Source: Haloactinopolyspora alba
Lineage (GTDB): Bacteria > Actinomycetota > Actinomycetes > Jiangellales > Jiangellaceae
Direction of reading: 5' to 3'
DNA length: 64,000 bases
NCBI RefSeq assembly: GCF_003014555.1
Contig: NZ_PYGE01000008.1
Coordinates: forward strand, 62,001-126,000
In this document: piece after piece, positions 16,984 to 25,376 of the stretch
How positions within the stretch are numbered: position 1 is the stretch's first letter
Layout: the number at the start of each line of letters is the position of its first letter
The notes under the pieces: model-generated
Told to the model about the DNA's origin: nothing
Seen by the model: only the letters and a program-made list of their open reading frames with translations
Database searches by the model: none
Translations under genes and position numbers: made by a program

Positions 16984-18162
16984 TCAAGGGACCAACCCGG
17001 GGCGGCGCAACAGCCAGATCAGGACGACTGCCCACGAGGCGAAAACCGCCCAGGACAGGAGCGACCAACCGCCGGTCAGGCCGTAGAGGAATCCCCCACC
17101 GACGTTGCCGGCCACTCCGCCAACCGCGAGGGCGAGGCCGTGCACGCCGAAGTACGACGCCACACCGTTCTCGCGAGCATAATCTGCGACCACGGCGTTC
17201 ATCACCGGCTGGGAGAGGATCTGCCCGACCGTGAAGACGGCCACGCCGGCGAACAGCCCGGCGGCCGAATCCCACACGCCCATCACCGCGAGCCCGCCGC
17301 CCAGCCCGGCGGCGCCGGTGGCCAGGATCCGGCCTGTGGGCCAGCGCCGCCGGGCCAGGCCGGTCAGCGGAACCATCAGGACGACCATCACGACCGCGGC
17401 CGAGGAGTAGACCACGCCGACGCCGACGGCATCCGGCAGCACGGAAGCCGCGCGCACCGGAACCGCGAGATACAGCTGCGAGATCAGCAACCAGATACCG
17501 GCCGCCAGCAGGCAGTACCGGACGAACGCACGATGAGCGACGACCGCCCGCAGCCGCACTCGTCGATTGCTGCCGGCACCGGACAGGCCACTCGGCAGCC
17601 CCGCCAGCGTGATGACGAAGGACATTCCGAACAGCGTCGCCGCGCCATAGCACACCCAACGGAACTCCAATGCCGACAGCAGTCCACCGACGACCGGCCC
17701 GAGCACGAAGCCGAGGTTCGACAGCGTCTCGCGGGTCGAGTACACGGTCACGTGATCCCGGCCACGAGCCAGAGCCGCGTACGCCGCGTAGCTCGCCGGA
17801 TGGAACAGCGAGCCGCCGGCTCCGGTGAGCACGCATGCCACCGCCAGTGCGGGGACGCTGTCGGCCGCACCGAGCAGGGTGAATCCCGCCGCGCGTATCA
17901 GGACACCGACGGCGATCGCGCGGCGGTAGTCCATCCGGTCGGCGATCCACCCCGACCACGGCATGAGCCCCTGCTGCGCCGCGGTCCGCACCGCCGACAA
18001 CGCTCCTACCACGGCCACCGACAGTGCGAGGTTCTCCAGCAGGTGATAGGCGAGCAAGGGGATCAGCATGAAGAACCCCAGCGCCATGGTGAAGGTGTCG
18101 GCGTAGAGAACCCAGAGGGCGCCCGGGATTCCGCGAATCCTGGCCCACGGCCACTCGGCCAC
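16984..18162 (-). CDS. MFS transporter (last gene of the polysaccharide operon)
   Basis: A 392-residue protein with about 12 hydrophobic segments and MFS loop features (DRMDYRRAIAVGVLIRAAGF after TM2; GGSLFHPASYAAYAALARGR; second half ATGAAGLGGGLAVMGVWDSA). Similar to drug/sugar efflux-type carriers. The GTG at 18162 overlaps the TAG of the upstream gene by one base (TAGTG), so this is the eighth and last cistron of the LacI-controlled operon. It might import or export an oligosaccharide, or relieve accumulation of breakdown products; substrate unknown. Confidence 0.87.
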   Translation of the reverse strand: MAEWPWARIRGIPGALWVLYADTFTMALGFFMLIPLLAYHLLENLALSVAVVGALSAVRTAAQQGLMPWSGWIADRMDYRRAIAVGVLIRAAGFTLLGAADSVPALAVACVLTGAGGSLFHPASYAAYAALARGRDHVTVYSTRETLSNLGFVLGPVVGGLLSALEFRWVCYGAATLFGMSFVITLAGLPSGLSGAGSNRRVRLRAVVAHRAFVRYCLLAAGIWLLISQLYLAVPVRAASVLPDAVGVGVVYSSAAVVMVVLMVPLTGLARRRWPTGRILATGAAGLGGGLAVMGVWDSAAGLFAGVAVFTVGQILSQPVMNAVVADYARENGVASYFGVHGLALAVGGVAGNVGGGFLYGLTGGWSLLSWAVFASWAVVLIWLLRRPGLVP

Positions 18163-18785
18163 TACGTCTGTGGACCACGGGTGACGCGCGCGGTCGCGAG
18201 GCCGAGCCAGACCGGCACCGACAGGCCGAAGAACGGCACGATCGTCGGCACCAGCACGCAGGTCAGCCCGAATGCCGCCACGATGACGACGAGGGCGGCG
18301 GAGGCCACCGGGCGCGCCGCCGCGAGCGCGACCGCTTCGGTCAACCACCGCCGCATCGACGCGTCGGGCCAACGCGCCGCGGCGACCGGGAGCATGACGA
18401 TCACGAGGACGAACGCCGCGGCGAACGGCAGCATCGCCGTCGCGAGCAGGAACGCGACCGGCGCGTCCCGGCTGCCGAGGAACACGAGGTTGATGGTGAA
18501 CACCGTGGCGACGGCTGTCGCCACGAGGCCGGCCGGCATCGTCCGGCGCCACGTCGCGGCGAACTCGCGCATCGTGGTGGTGAACACACGGTCGTCGCCG
18601 TCGGTGAGCCAACCGTGCATGGCCCGCCCGGCGGCCACCGATGCCGGCAACCAGGTCACGATCGGCAGCGCCAGCAGGAACGCCGCAACCCCGGCGAACG
18701 CCAGGTTGGCCGGATAGGCCAGCGCGGCCAGCACCCTGTGCTCCCAGCGGTTCCGGCGCGCGCCGTCAGGGGTCGCCACGGTCAT
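18162..18785 (-). CDS. YesL-like (DUF624) membrane protein
   Basis: A 207-residue membrane protein with four to five hydrophobic helices (ALAYPANLAFAGVAAFLLAL; TAVATVFTINLVFLGSRDAP; FLLATAMLPFAAAFVLVIVM; AALVVIVAAFGLTCVLVPTI) and the cytosolic block RAMHGWLTDGDDRVFTTTMR typical of DUF624/YesL proteins. These commonly sit in plant-polysaccharide (for example rhamnogalacturonan) ABC-transporter operons, as here; their molecular role is unknown. I start at ATG 18785, overlapping the upstream TGA by one base; a GTG three bases earlier is the alternative. Confidence 0.83.
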   Translation of the reverse strand: MTVATPDGARRNRWEHRVLAALAYPANLAFAGVAAFLLALPIVTWLPASVAAGRAMHGWLTDGDDRVFTTTMREFAATWRRTMPAGLVATAVATVFTINLVFLGSRDAPVAFLLATAMLPFAAAFVLVIVMLPVAAARWPDASMRRWLTEAVALAAARPVASAALVVIVAAFGLTCVLVPTIVPFFGLSVPVWLGLATARVTRGPQT

Positions 18786-20767
18786 CACGTCTTCGACTCC
18801 GACCGGGCCGCGAAGCCGTCACCGGCGATGTCGGCGACAGCGCCGAGCGCACCGGACGGATCCTTGCCGTCCAGGTCGATCGCGACCAGTTCGACGTCGC
18901 CGCCGCGCTCGACCTCGACCACCACCCGTCGTCCGTCCGAGTGCACCTCGATCTCCGACGGCTCGGCGTCGTCCCACGCCAACGGCTCGCCTACGGTCAC
19001 GAACCGGACTTCCTCCGCCGGACCGGTGGCGCGGCGGAGCGTGTACTGGACCTTCTCGATGGCCAGGCTGGGGGTGCTCGACGTGGGGTTCGCCGCGATC
19101 GGTGTCTCCACGACGTCGGCGTGGGTCGTCGTCGGCTCGAGCGCGCTGACCCGCAGCCGGGCCGAGCCGGCGTCGGCCACCCACCGGCCGTCACCCACGT
19201 GCTCGGCACGGTGGTCGGTGTGCAGCAGCCAGGTCCACCGCCGCGGCACGCCCGCGGCGAGATCGTCCACCAGGATCAGCGTGCCGCGCGGCGACATGAC
19301 CAGGTGCCGGTCCAGACGCCGGACATCGAGGGCCGCGTCGTACATCGACGCGGCCTCGCTCACGGCGTACACCCACCCGTCGCCGATCGTCGCCGTCCGG
19401 ATCCGGGCGACGTGTTCGCGAGGCAGATCCTTGTACACGTGGTAACGGTCGTCATTGACGAAGCCGTGCCCGTCGACGAGCACCGCGTTGTGGTGCGCCG
19501 TGCGCTTGCGGTTCGAGTATCCCTCGTCGACGGCGAGGTACGAGCCGTGGCCCAACAGAACGAAGCTGCCGGCGTCGGGGTGATGATGGCCAGCATTGAG
19601 CGTGCTCCACCCTCTCTCGTCCGCCAACCGGTGCGACGTCTCCCACGCCTTGTGCCCGCCGCCCGGTGCGGCCTTGAACGACACCAGGCACGCCTGCGGG
19701 TCCCACGACGTCCGGCCCGCTACCAGGCCCAGGTCGGGGAAGACCCGGCCCAGCGGCAGCGACTCCGGACCGCGTGCGGGCACCGTCGGGTCGTACCAGA
19801 GCAGTTCCTGGTAGGCCTCCGGGCGCACCCCCGGCTTGACGCCGCTCTCGTACGCCTCCCGCCAGAAGAAGTCGCCGGCGACCCGCTCGGCCAGCCACTG
19901 TGCCTGCGGTATGCGGTACTCCGCGGCGAGCTTGTAGTACAACGCGACCGAGTGGCCGCTACGCCGGTCGTGACAGTCGCCGTGGTCGACGATCCGCTCG
20001 AGGTCGGGCGCGGCCTGGTAGAGGCGGTACCAGAAGGTCTCACGGAGGTAAGCGCTGCGAGGGAACCAGTCGATACCTTCGGCTGACTTCAGCACGTCGA
20101 GGTACGAGACGATCCACGGCACGCCGTAACGCCAATAGACGACCCCCTCGCAGTTGGAGCCGTCGTCAGGCAACAGGTCCAGGACGGTGGCGAAGTTCTG
20201 CTTGGCCCGCTCGGTCCACGCGTGAGCGGGCGGGTGGTCCGCTGCGAGGACGTAACCAGCCGTGGCGAGGCCCGCGTAACAGATCCAGTTGTGGTTCTGC
20301 CAGTACGACGCCGACCACCAGCTGCCCTCGGAGGCCACGGCGAAGTCGTACAGCCGGGTACCCTGCAGCACGAGCTTGTCGAACAGCGCATCGCGCTCGG
20401 CCGCGGGGAGGTCGGCTCCCGCCCAGGCGTAGGCCAGTGCCAGCCCGTGGCACAGCCAGCCGGCGTCGAGATCGTGATCGGGCATGTGCGCCTTGCCCCA
20501 GTGCGGGAACGACACCGGTGGCGCCAACCATCGCCGCAATTGCTCGAGATGATGCCGCTGTCCGGTCAGCCGGTACGCCAGAGCGAGGTTGGCCGCTACG
20601 GGACCGAAGTAGGTGATGCTGGCCCGCGGGTGTTCGGCCGGCGGCACCTCGCTGCGGTAACGATCACACTCGTCGAGCAGGCGACGGAACTGTCGCCCTC
20701 GCACCCCGGATGCCTCCTGGCGTAGCCGATCGAGACGTCCGGCGAGCAGCAGCGGCTGGGTACTCAT
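18785..20767 (-). CDS. Heparinase II/III-family protein A (cytoplasmic polysaccharide lyase-like)
   Basis: A 660-residue protein without signal peptide: N-terminal alpha/alpha-toroid (residues about 30-330, including SASYWQNHNWICYAGLATAG, with the conserved NHNW) and C-terminal heparinase II/III beta-sandwich (TLNAGHHHPDAGSFVLLGHG, SYLAVDEGYSNRKRTAHHNA), where His/Asp residues usually hold a metal. Related families (PL12, PL15, PL17, PL21) cleave heparin, alginate oligomers and similar uronates by beta-elimination. Being cytosolic, it should act on imported oligosaccharides. Its ATG overlaps the stop of the second heparinase-like gene (ATGA), and its stop touches the YesL gene. Confidence 0.85.
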   Translation of the reverse strand: MSTQPLLLAGRLDRLRQEASGVRGRQFRRLLDECDRYRSEVPPAEHPRASITYFGPVAANLALAYRLTGQRHHLEQLRRWLAPPVSFPHWGKAHMPDHDLDAGWLCHGLALAYAWAGADLPAAERDALFDKLVLQGTRLYDFAVASEGSWWSASYWQNHNWICYAGLATAGYVLAADHPPAHAWTERAKQNFATVLDLLPDDGSNCEGVVYWRYGVPWIVSYLDVLKSAEGIDWFPRSAYLRETFWYRLYQAAPDLERIVDHGDCHDRRSGHSVALYYKLAAEYRIPQAQWLAERVAGDFFWREAYESGVKPGVRPEAYQELLWYDPTVPARGPESLPLGRVFPDLGLVAGRTSWDPQACLVSFKAAPGGGHKAWETSHRLADERGWSTLNAGHHHPDAGSFVLLGHGSYLAVDEGYSNRKRTAHHNAVLVDGHGFVNDDRYHVYKDLPREHVARIRTATIGDGWVYAVSEAASMYDAALDVRRLDRHLVMSPRGTLILVDDLAAGVPRRWTWLLHTDHRAEHVGDGRWVADAGSARLRVSALEPTTTHADVVETPIAANPTSSTPSLAIEKVQYTLRRATGPAEEVRFVTVGEPLAWDDAEPSEIEVHSDGRRVVVEVERGGDVELVAIDLDGKDPSGALGAVADIAGDGFAARSESKT

Positions 20768-22563
20768 GCGTCCTCCCGGGGGTACTCGTCGACATGTCCG
20801 CTCGCCCGTTGCACGCGCAGGCGGTCCGGCCGCGCTTCCAGGGCAGCGATCCGTTCGTCGACGCCCGGCCAGTAGGCGCTCACGAACGTGACGTCGGCGG
20901 CCGTGGCTGTCCAGTCCGCCGCGGCGAGGAACGCGGCAGGGTCGACCGAGGGCCCACGGCCGGGCACGACATCCAGCACCGCAGGTACGGACGCGGCATG
21001 GATGCCGGAAAGGGACGTGCCGCCGTTCGCAGACGCCCAGCGGGTCCGCCACCCGTCACCCATCGACCGCACGTCGAGGCGAGCGGCGGGCCGCGAGCCC
21101 AGAACGACCTTCTGCTCCTCTCCGGACTCCGTGCGCACCCGTACGACGTCGAGCAGATAGTCCTCGGTCATGATCAGCGACCGGCGTAGCATCACGCCGG
21201 GGAATGCGTCGTCGGCGCTGACCACGGCCCGCGCCGGCGGGGCGGCGTTCCACTCCTCGATCCGGCCGGTACATGATGCCTGGTCGGCGTCGCCGACCCG
21301 CACCGTCGGGTGAGCGAGCGTGCGAGCGTAATGCCCACGCCGCAGCGGACTGCCGTACGGCGGAACGCCGGGTGCGGGTTGCCATGGACCGTCCGGGCCG
21401 TACAGATAGAGCGCCAGCTTGTCCAGATGTCCGTGCGAACCACCGTGCGCCCCGGCGTCGACGACGGCTTGCCACGTGTCGTCCGGGTCGCGCAGCACGA
21501 GGATGCCGGCATCGGCGAAACGTACCGACCCCCGGTCCGGGGTGAGCGGGGGTCGTGGTGGCCCGGCGAACCACCCGTCCAACAGGTCCTCGAGTCCGTC
21601 GTGCGGCGCCGACAGCGCCCTCCGGGCGTGCCTCTCGACGCCGTCCAGGCCGGTGGACGTCCACAGCTGGCGCGCGAGCACACACACCTCGATCAGCTCG
21701 AGCAGGGCGCCGTCACGGCGGTACGGGCCGTCGTGAAGCACCGGCACATCCCCGTCGGGCGCGGCGAGCGACGACAGCACGCGCACCATTCCGGCCAGCC
21801 GATCGGCCACGTCGCGTGGCAGCGCAGCCGGTTCGACGCCGTGCAACGCGAGCAGATGGGCCCGGAGCACGAACACGTGGTAGTACGTGGCTGCTTCCCA
21901 CTCCCAGCCATCGTCGCCAACCGCCGCCCGCAACTGCTCGAACCCGCCTTTCGTCCACGGCCTCGGGTCTTCCGGCTCGCCCAGTGCCCGCAGCGCCCGT
22001 GCCGCGGTGGCGCCGGCGCAGTCGAGCCATGCGGTGTAGTTGCTGCGCAGCTCACCACGTTCGTCGACGAGCAGCCGACGTGCGTCCGCGACCGTCGTCA
22101 TCAGCTCGCGCAGCAGCGCGGTCACCGGTTCGTCGAGCCAGGCACGCGACGCTGGATCCGCCGCCAGGACGGCGACGGCGTCTGCGACCTGAACACCCCA
22201 CAGCGCCTCGGTCAACGCCTGCGAGAACAGCTTTCCGCGCAGCATCCACGCCTCGGCCTGCCCACTCCACCCGGATCCGGCCACCTCCTCGTACAGCCGC
22301 GCGTAGGCGGTGAGCAGGTCGAGCGCACGGTCCAGGTCGCCGGGTTCCCGCGATGCCCGGTACCGCCGCGCACACAGCCGAAGCTCCCGCGCCCGCGCCT
22401 GATGGTCCAGAACCGCCCAGGCGGACGCGTAGCGTTGTCCGGTCAGCACACAGCCGTGCGGGCACGGATGACCTTCGGCGGTCGGTGGGCACAATTCCGT
22501 GCCGTGACTGGGGCAGACGTAGTCGTGCCACCAACCGCCGCGGGTCCAGGGGATCGAGGTCAC
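20764..22563 (-). CDS. Heparinase II/III-family protein B with Cys/His-rich N-terminus
   Basis: A 599-residue cytosolic protein. The N-terminus is unusual for a soluble lyase: WWHDYVCPSHGTELCPP and EGHPCPHGCVLTG place five cysteines and several histidines within residues 10-45, possibly a zinc site. The middle is an alpha/alpha toroid (SNYTAWLDCAGATAARALRA; WEWEAATYYHVFVLRAHLLA) and the C-terminal half carries the heparinase II/III motif DAGAHGGSHGHLDKLALYLY. It likely works in tandem with the neighbouring family member on different linkages or oligomer lengths. Starts with GTG overlapping the SDR stop (GTGA). Confidence 0.85.
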   Translation of the reverse strand: MTSIPWTRGGWWHDYVCPSHGTELCPPTAEGHPCPHGCVLTGQRYASAWAVLDHQARARELRLCARRYRASREPGDLDRALDLLTAYARLYEEVAGSGWSGQAEAWMLRGKLFSQALTEALWGVQVADAVAVLAADPASRAWLDEPVTALLRELMTTVADARRLLVDERGELRSNYTAWLDCAGATAARALRALGEPEDPRPWTKGGFEQLRAAVGDDGWEWEAATYYHVFVLRAHLLALHGVEPAALPRDVADRLAGMVRVLSSLAAPDGDVPVLHDGPYRRDGALLELIEVCVLARQLWTSTGLDGVERHARRALSAPHDGLEDLLDGWFAGPPRPPLTPDRGSVRFADAGILVLRDPDDTWQAVVDAGAHGGSHGHLDKLALYLYGPDGPWQPAPGVPPYGSPLRRGHYARTLAHPTVRVGDADQASCTGRIEEWNAAPPARAVVSADDAFPGVMLRRSLIMTEDYLLDVVRVRTESGEEQKVVLGSRPAARLDVRSMGDGWRTRWASANGGTSLSGIHAASVPAVLDVVPGRGPSVDPAAFLAAADWTATAADVTFVSAYWPGVDERIAALEARPDRLRVQRASGHVDEYPREDA

Positions 22564-23324
22564 CGGAACAACTGCCCTCCGTTGATGTCGACGACGTGCC
22601 CGGTCACGTACGACGAAAGCGGTGAGGCCAGGAACGCCACCACGCCCGCCACGTCACCTGGCGTCCCCTCGCGACCGAGCGGGATCCCGGCGACCATGCC
22701 GGGCCGTGCGTCGACCGGGGTGAACGTGTCATGAAATGCCGTCTGGCCGATGAAGCCCGGAGCAACGGCATTGACGGTCACGCCGTCGGGTGCAAGCTCC
22801 TTGGCCAGGCCGCGGCCGAAGCCGATGACGGCGGCCTTGGCCGCGGCGTACGCCACCGAGCCCTTGCCGCCACCGTTCTCGGCCGCCAGCGACGCCATCA
22901 GCACCACGCTCCCGGATTCGGAGCGGCGAAGGTGCGGAATCGCCGCACGGGTGATGGCGAATGTGCTGGTGACGTTGACATCCATCACCTCGGCCCAATG
23001 CTCGTCGGTCATGTCGGCCACCTCCGCCCGGCCGACGAGATGACCCGCATTGTTGACGACGACGTCCAGGCCGCCGAGCTCCTGCACCGCCCGCTCCACG
23101 ACCTGCGTTCCCTGCCGCGCGTCGGTGAGATCGGCCGGCACCGACACGGCACGCCGGCCGTCGGCGACGAGCTCCTTGACGACGGCTTCGGCACCGTCCG
23201 CGCTCGACGCGTAGTGCACGGCGACGTCGGCGCCGCAACCACCCAGCGTTCGGGCGATCGCCGCGCCGATTCCACTGCCTCCGCCGGTGACGAGCGCGCG
23301 CCGTCCGGTCAAGTCGATCCGCAT
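22560..23324 (-). CDS. SDR-family oxidoreductase
   Basis: A 254-residue classical short-chain dehydrogenase: TGGGSGIG at 13-20 for NAD(P) binding, NNAG at 91-94, catalytic S145, Y159 and K163. In uronate pathways such enzymes reduce unsaturated keto-uronates (DEH reductase) or interconvert KDG-type intermediates, which would fit the adjoining lyase genes; this is inferred from context. The ATG at 23324 has GAGAGGA six bases upstream; an ATG at 23348 overlapping the permease stop (ATGA) is also possible and would add eight residues. Confidence 0.9.
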   Translation of the reverse strand: MRIDLTGRRALVTGGGSGIGAAIARTLGGCGADVAVHYASSADGAEAVVKELVADGRRAVSVPADLTDARQGTQVVERAVQELGGLDVVVNNAGHLVGRAEVADMTDEHWAEVMDVNVTSTFAITRAAIPHLRRSESGSVVLMASLAAENGGGKGSVAYAAAKAAVIGFGRGLAKELAPDGVTVNAVAPGFIGQTAFHDTFTPVDARPGMVAGIPLGREGTPGDVAGVVAFLASPLSSYVTGHVVDINGGQLFR

Positions 23325-23344
23325 GAGTGTCCTCTCGATCGGGG

Positions 23345-24427
23345 TCATTTGATTCCGGCGTTCGCGAAGCCTTGGATGAAGTAGCGCTGAGCCACCAGGA
23401 ACAGCAGGACCATCGGGACGGTGGCCAGCGTCGTCCCAGCCATCAGGTAGGCCCACGCAGTCGACTCCTGCTGCTGGAACACGGCCAAGCCGACCTGGAT
23501 GACGCGCAGGTCGTCGCGCGTGGTGACCAGCAGCGGCCACAGGAAGTTGTTCCAGCTGTCCTGGAACGTCAGCAGGGCGACCGTCGCGATGGCGGGCTTG
23601 ATCAACGGCGTGTAGACCTGCGCCCAGATCCGCAGCTCGCCCAGACCGTCGATCCGGGCCGCCTCCTCGAGCTCTCGTGGCAGCGAGAGGTAGAACTGCC
23701 GGAACAGAAAGATCGCGAACGGGCTCAACCCGCCCGGGATGAGCAGTGCCCACCAGGTGTTCAACCAGCCGCTACCGCCCTGACCGAGAATGTCGTTGCC
23801 ACCGAAGAGCGGCATGAACTTCACGATCAAGAACTGTGGAACGATCTTCGTGTAGGTCGGGATCATCAGCATCGCGACGAAACCCATGAAAACGAACTCG
23901 CGGCCGCGGAACGGAATCCGCGCCAGCGCGTAACCGGCCATCGCCGCGAACACCAGCGTGATGCTGGTGTGCCCGGTGGCGATGATCAGGCTGTTGCGGA
24001 AGTACGTCCCGAACGGCGCCGCGTCCAGCGCATCGGTGTAGTTGCTCCAGACCCATTCGTCAGGCCAGAACGAAGGCGGGAAGGTCGCCAGGTCCTCGGG
24101 ACTCTTCACCGAGGTCAGCACCATCCACAGGAACGGCACGATCATGGTGAAGGCACCGACGCCCAGCACGACGGTCAGGACGACGTTTCGGGCGCGTCCA
24201 CGCTGGCGGGTCGTGGCCGGCCGACGCTCGGCGATACTCGTGTCCTCCGGTCGCGCTCGGCTCCTCGCTTGCTCCGCGGACGGTTCCGCTGCGCTCCGCC
24301 GGCCACTCCGCTCGCTCGTCCCCTCGCCGCTCGTATCCCCCGGTCGCGCTCGGCTCCTCGCTTGCTCCGCGGACGGCTCCGCTGCGCTCCGCCGGCCACT
24401 CCGCTCGCTCGTCCCCTCGCCGCTCAT
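23345..24427 (-). CDS. Carbohydrate ABC transporter permease (MalG type) with repeat-derived N-terminus
   Basis: A 360-residue inner-membrane permease with six predicted helices after residue 80, and the EAA loop (ELEEAARIDGLGELRIWAQV) that contacts the ATPase. The first 63 residues are abnormal for the family: they are two copies of a hydrophilic SGEGTSERSGRRSAAEP-type unit encoded by an 86-bp sequence repeated with a 93-bp period. MalG proteins usually begin 10-20 residues before the first helix. The ATG at 24427 overlaps the preceding permease stop (ATGA). No ATPase gene is in the operon, so it must share a housekeeping MsiK-like ATPase encoded elsewhere. Confidence 0.9.
   Translation of the reverse strand: MSGEGTSERSGRRSAAEPSAEQARSRARPGDTSGEGTSERSGRRSAAEPSAEQARSRARPEDTSIAERRPATTRQRGRARNVVLTVVLGVGAFTMIVPFLWMVLTSVKSPEDLATFPPSFWPDEWVWSNYTDALDAAPFGTYFRNSLIIATGHTSITLVFAAMAGYALARIPFRGREFVFMGFVAMLMIPTYTKIVPQFLIVKFMPLFGGNDILGQGGSGWLNTWWALLIPGGLSPFAIFLFRQFYLSLPRELEEAARIDGLGELRIWAQVYTPLIKPAIATVALLTFQDSWNNFLWPLLVTTRDDLRVIQVGLAVFQQQESTAWAYLMAGTTLATVPMVLLFLVAQRYFIQGFANAGIK
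24247..24425. repeat. Tandem 86-bp repeat (93-bp period) inside the permease gene
   Basis: Units 24247-24332 and 24340-24425 differ at a single base. The spacing is a multiple of three so the frame stays open. The sequence is built of GCTCCTCGCTTGCTCC- and GCGCTCCGCCGG-like words and encodes Arg/Ser/Glu-rich low-complexity protein, suggesting a non-coding repeat captured at the junction of two cistrons. Confidence 0.9.
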
Positions 24428-25371
24428 TGGTCGTCACCACCTGTCAACCGCCGGTTGATCACGGTGAGCACCAGCAGGAAAGCGAACAGCACCACCGACT
24501 GCGCACAAGCCAGACCCATCCGGAAGTCCTGGAACGCCGCACGGTAGACCTCGTAGGTCATCATCGTCGTCGCGTTCGCCGGACCGCCGTCGGTCAGTAC
24601 ATAGACCTGGTCGAACACCTGGAAAGCGCCGATGATCGACACGACGAAGACGAAGAACGTCGCCGGCTTCAGCATCGGCAACGTGATCGAAAAGAACTGC
24701 CGCACGCTGGACGCGCCGTCCAGTGACGCCGCCTCGTAGAGGTTCGGGTCGATGTTCTGCAACGCCGCCAGGTAGATCAGCATCTTCATGCCAATGCCCT
24801 GCCAGATGCCGACCAGGATCACCGACCACAGCGCCAGGTCCGGATCGTCCAGCCAGGCCTGGCTCGGCAGCCCGAAGAACGACAACACCGCATTGATCAG
24901 TCCGTACTGCGGGTTGTACATCCACAGCCAGACCATGGCGATCGCCACCGTCGCCGTTACCTGAGGCAGGAAGAACGTAGCCCGGAAAGCCGCCCGGAAC
25001 CGGATCTTCTGGTTCAGGAACACCGCCACGACCACGGCGACGGCCATCGAGAACGGGACGGTGAAGAACGTGTAGACAACGGTGTTCCACGTGGCCTTGC
25101 GGAAGATGTCGTCGTTCCAGAGCTCGACGTAGTTGTCCAGACCGATGAACGACGGCGCCGAGAAGACCTCGTAATCGGTGAAGCTCAGGACGAACGTCGC
25201 GACGACCGGGATGGCGATCCACACGATGGTGTGGGCCACCGCCGGCATCACCATCAGCCAGCCGGCACGCCGCAACTTGCGTCCCGACGACCGCCGGCCA
25301 CGGGCGGGTCGACGAGCCCGGTCCCGGACATCGCCGGCGGTCGTCTCGAGCGATTTCGTCGTCATGGACAT
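24424..25371 (-). CDS. Carbohydrate ABC transporter permease (MalF type)
   Basis: A 315-residue membrane protein with six helices (first WLMVMPAVAHTIVWIAIPVV), the family 1 sugar permease EAA-type loop (LYEAASLDGASSVRQFFSIT) and a C-terminal helix pair. It pairs with the MalG-type permease just downstream to move the sugar delivered by the binding protein encoded upstream. The ATG at 25371 is five bases after the binding-protein stop; a second ATG six bases later is possible. The N-terminal 35 residues are basic and hydrophilic, probably cytosolic. Confidence 0.92.
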   Translation of the reverse strand: MSMTTKSLETTAGDVRDRARRPARGRRSSGRKLRRAGWLMVMPAVAHTIVWIAIPVVATFVLSFTDYEVFSAPSFIGLDNYVELWNDDIFRKATWNTVVYTFFTVPFSMAVAVVVAVFLNQKIRFRAAFRATFFLPQVTATVAIAMVWLWMYNPQYGLINAVLSFFGLPSQAWLDDPDLALWSVILVGIWQGIGMKMLIYLAALQNIDPNLYEAASLDGASSVRQFFSITLPMLKPATFFVFVVSIIGAFQVFDQVYVLTDGGPANATTMMTYEVYRAAFQDFRMGLACAQSVVLFAFLLVLTVINRRLTGGDDQ

Positions 25372-25376
25372 CGACG

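Noticed and set aside
14915-18178. A 1087-codon antisense frame
   Set aside because: Arg/Val/Gly-rich shadow over the beta-helix gene, the result of third-position GC bias; the real genes there have signal peptides and domain motifs.
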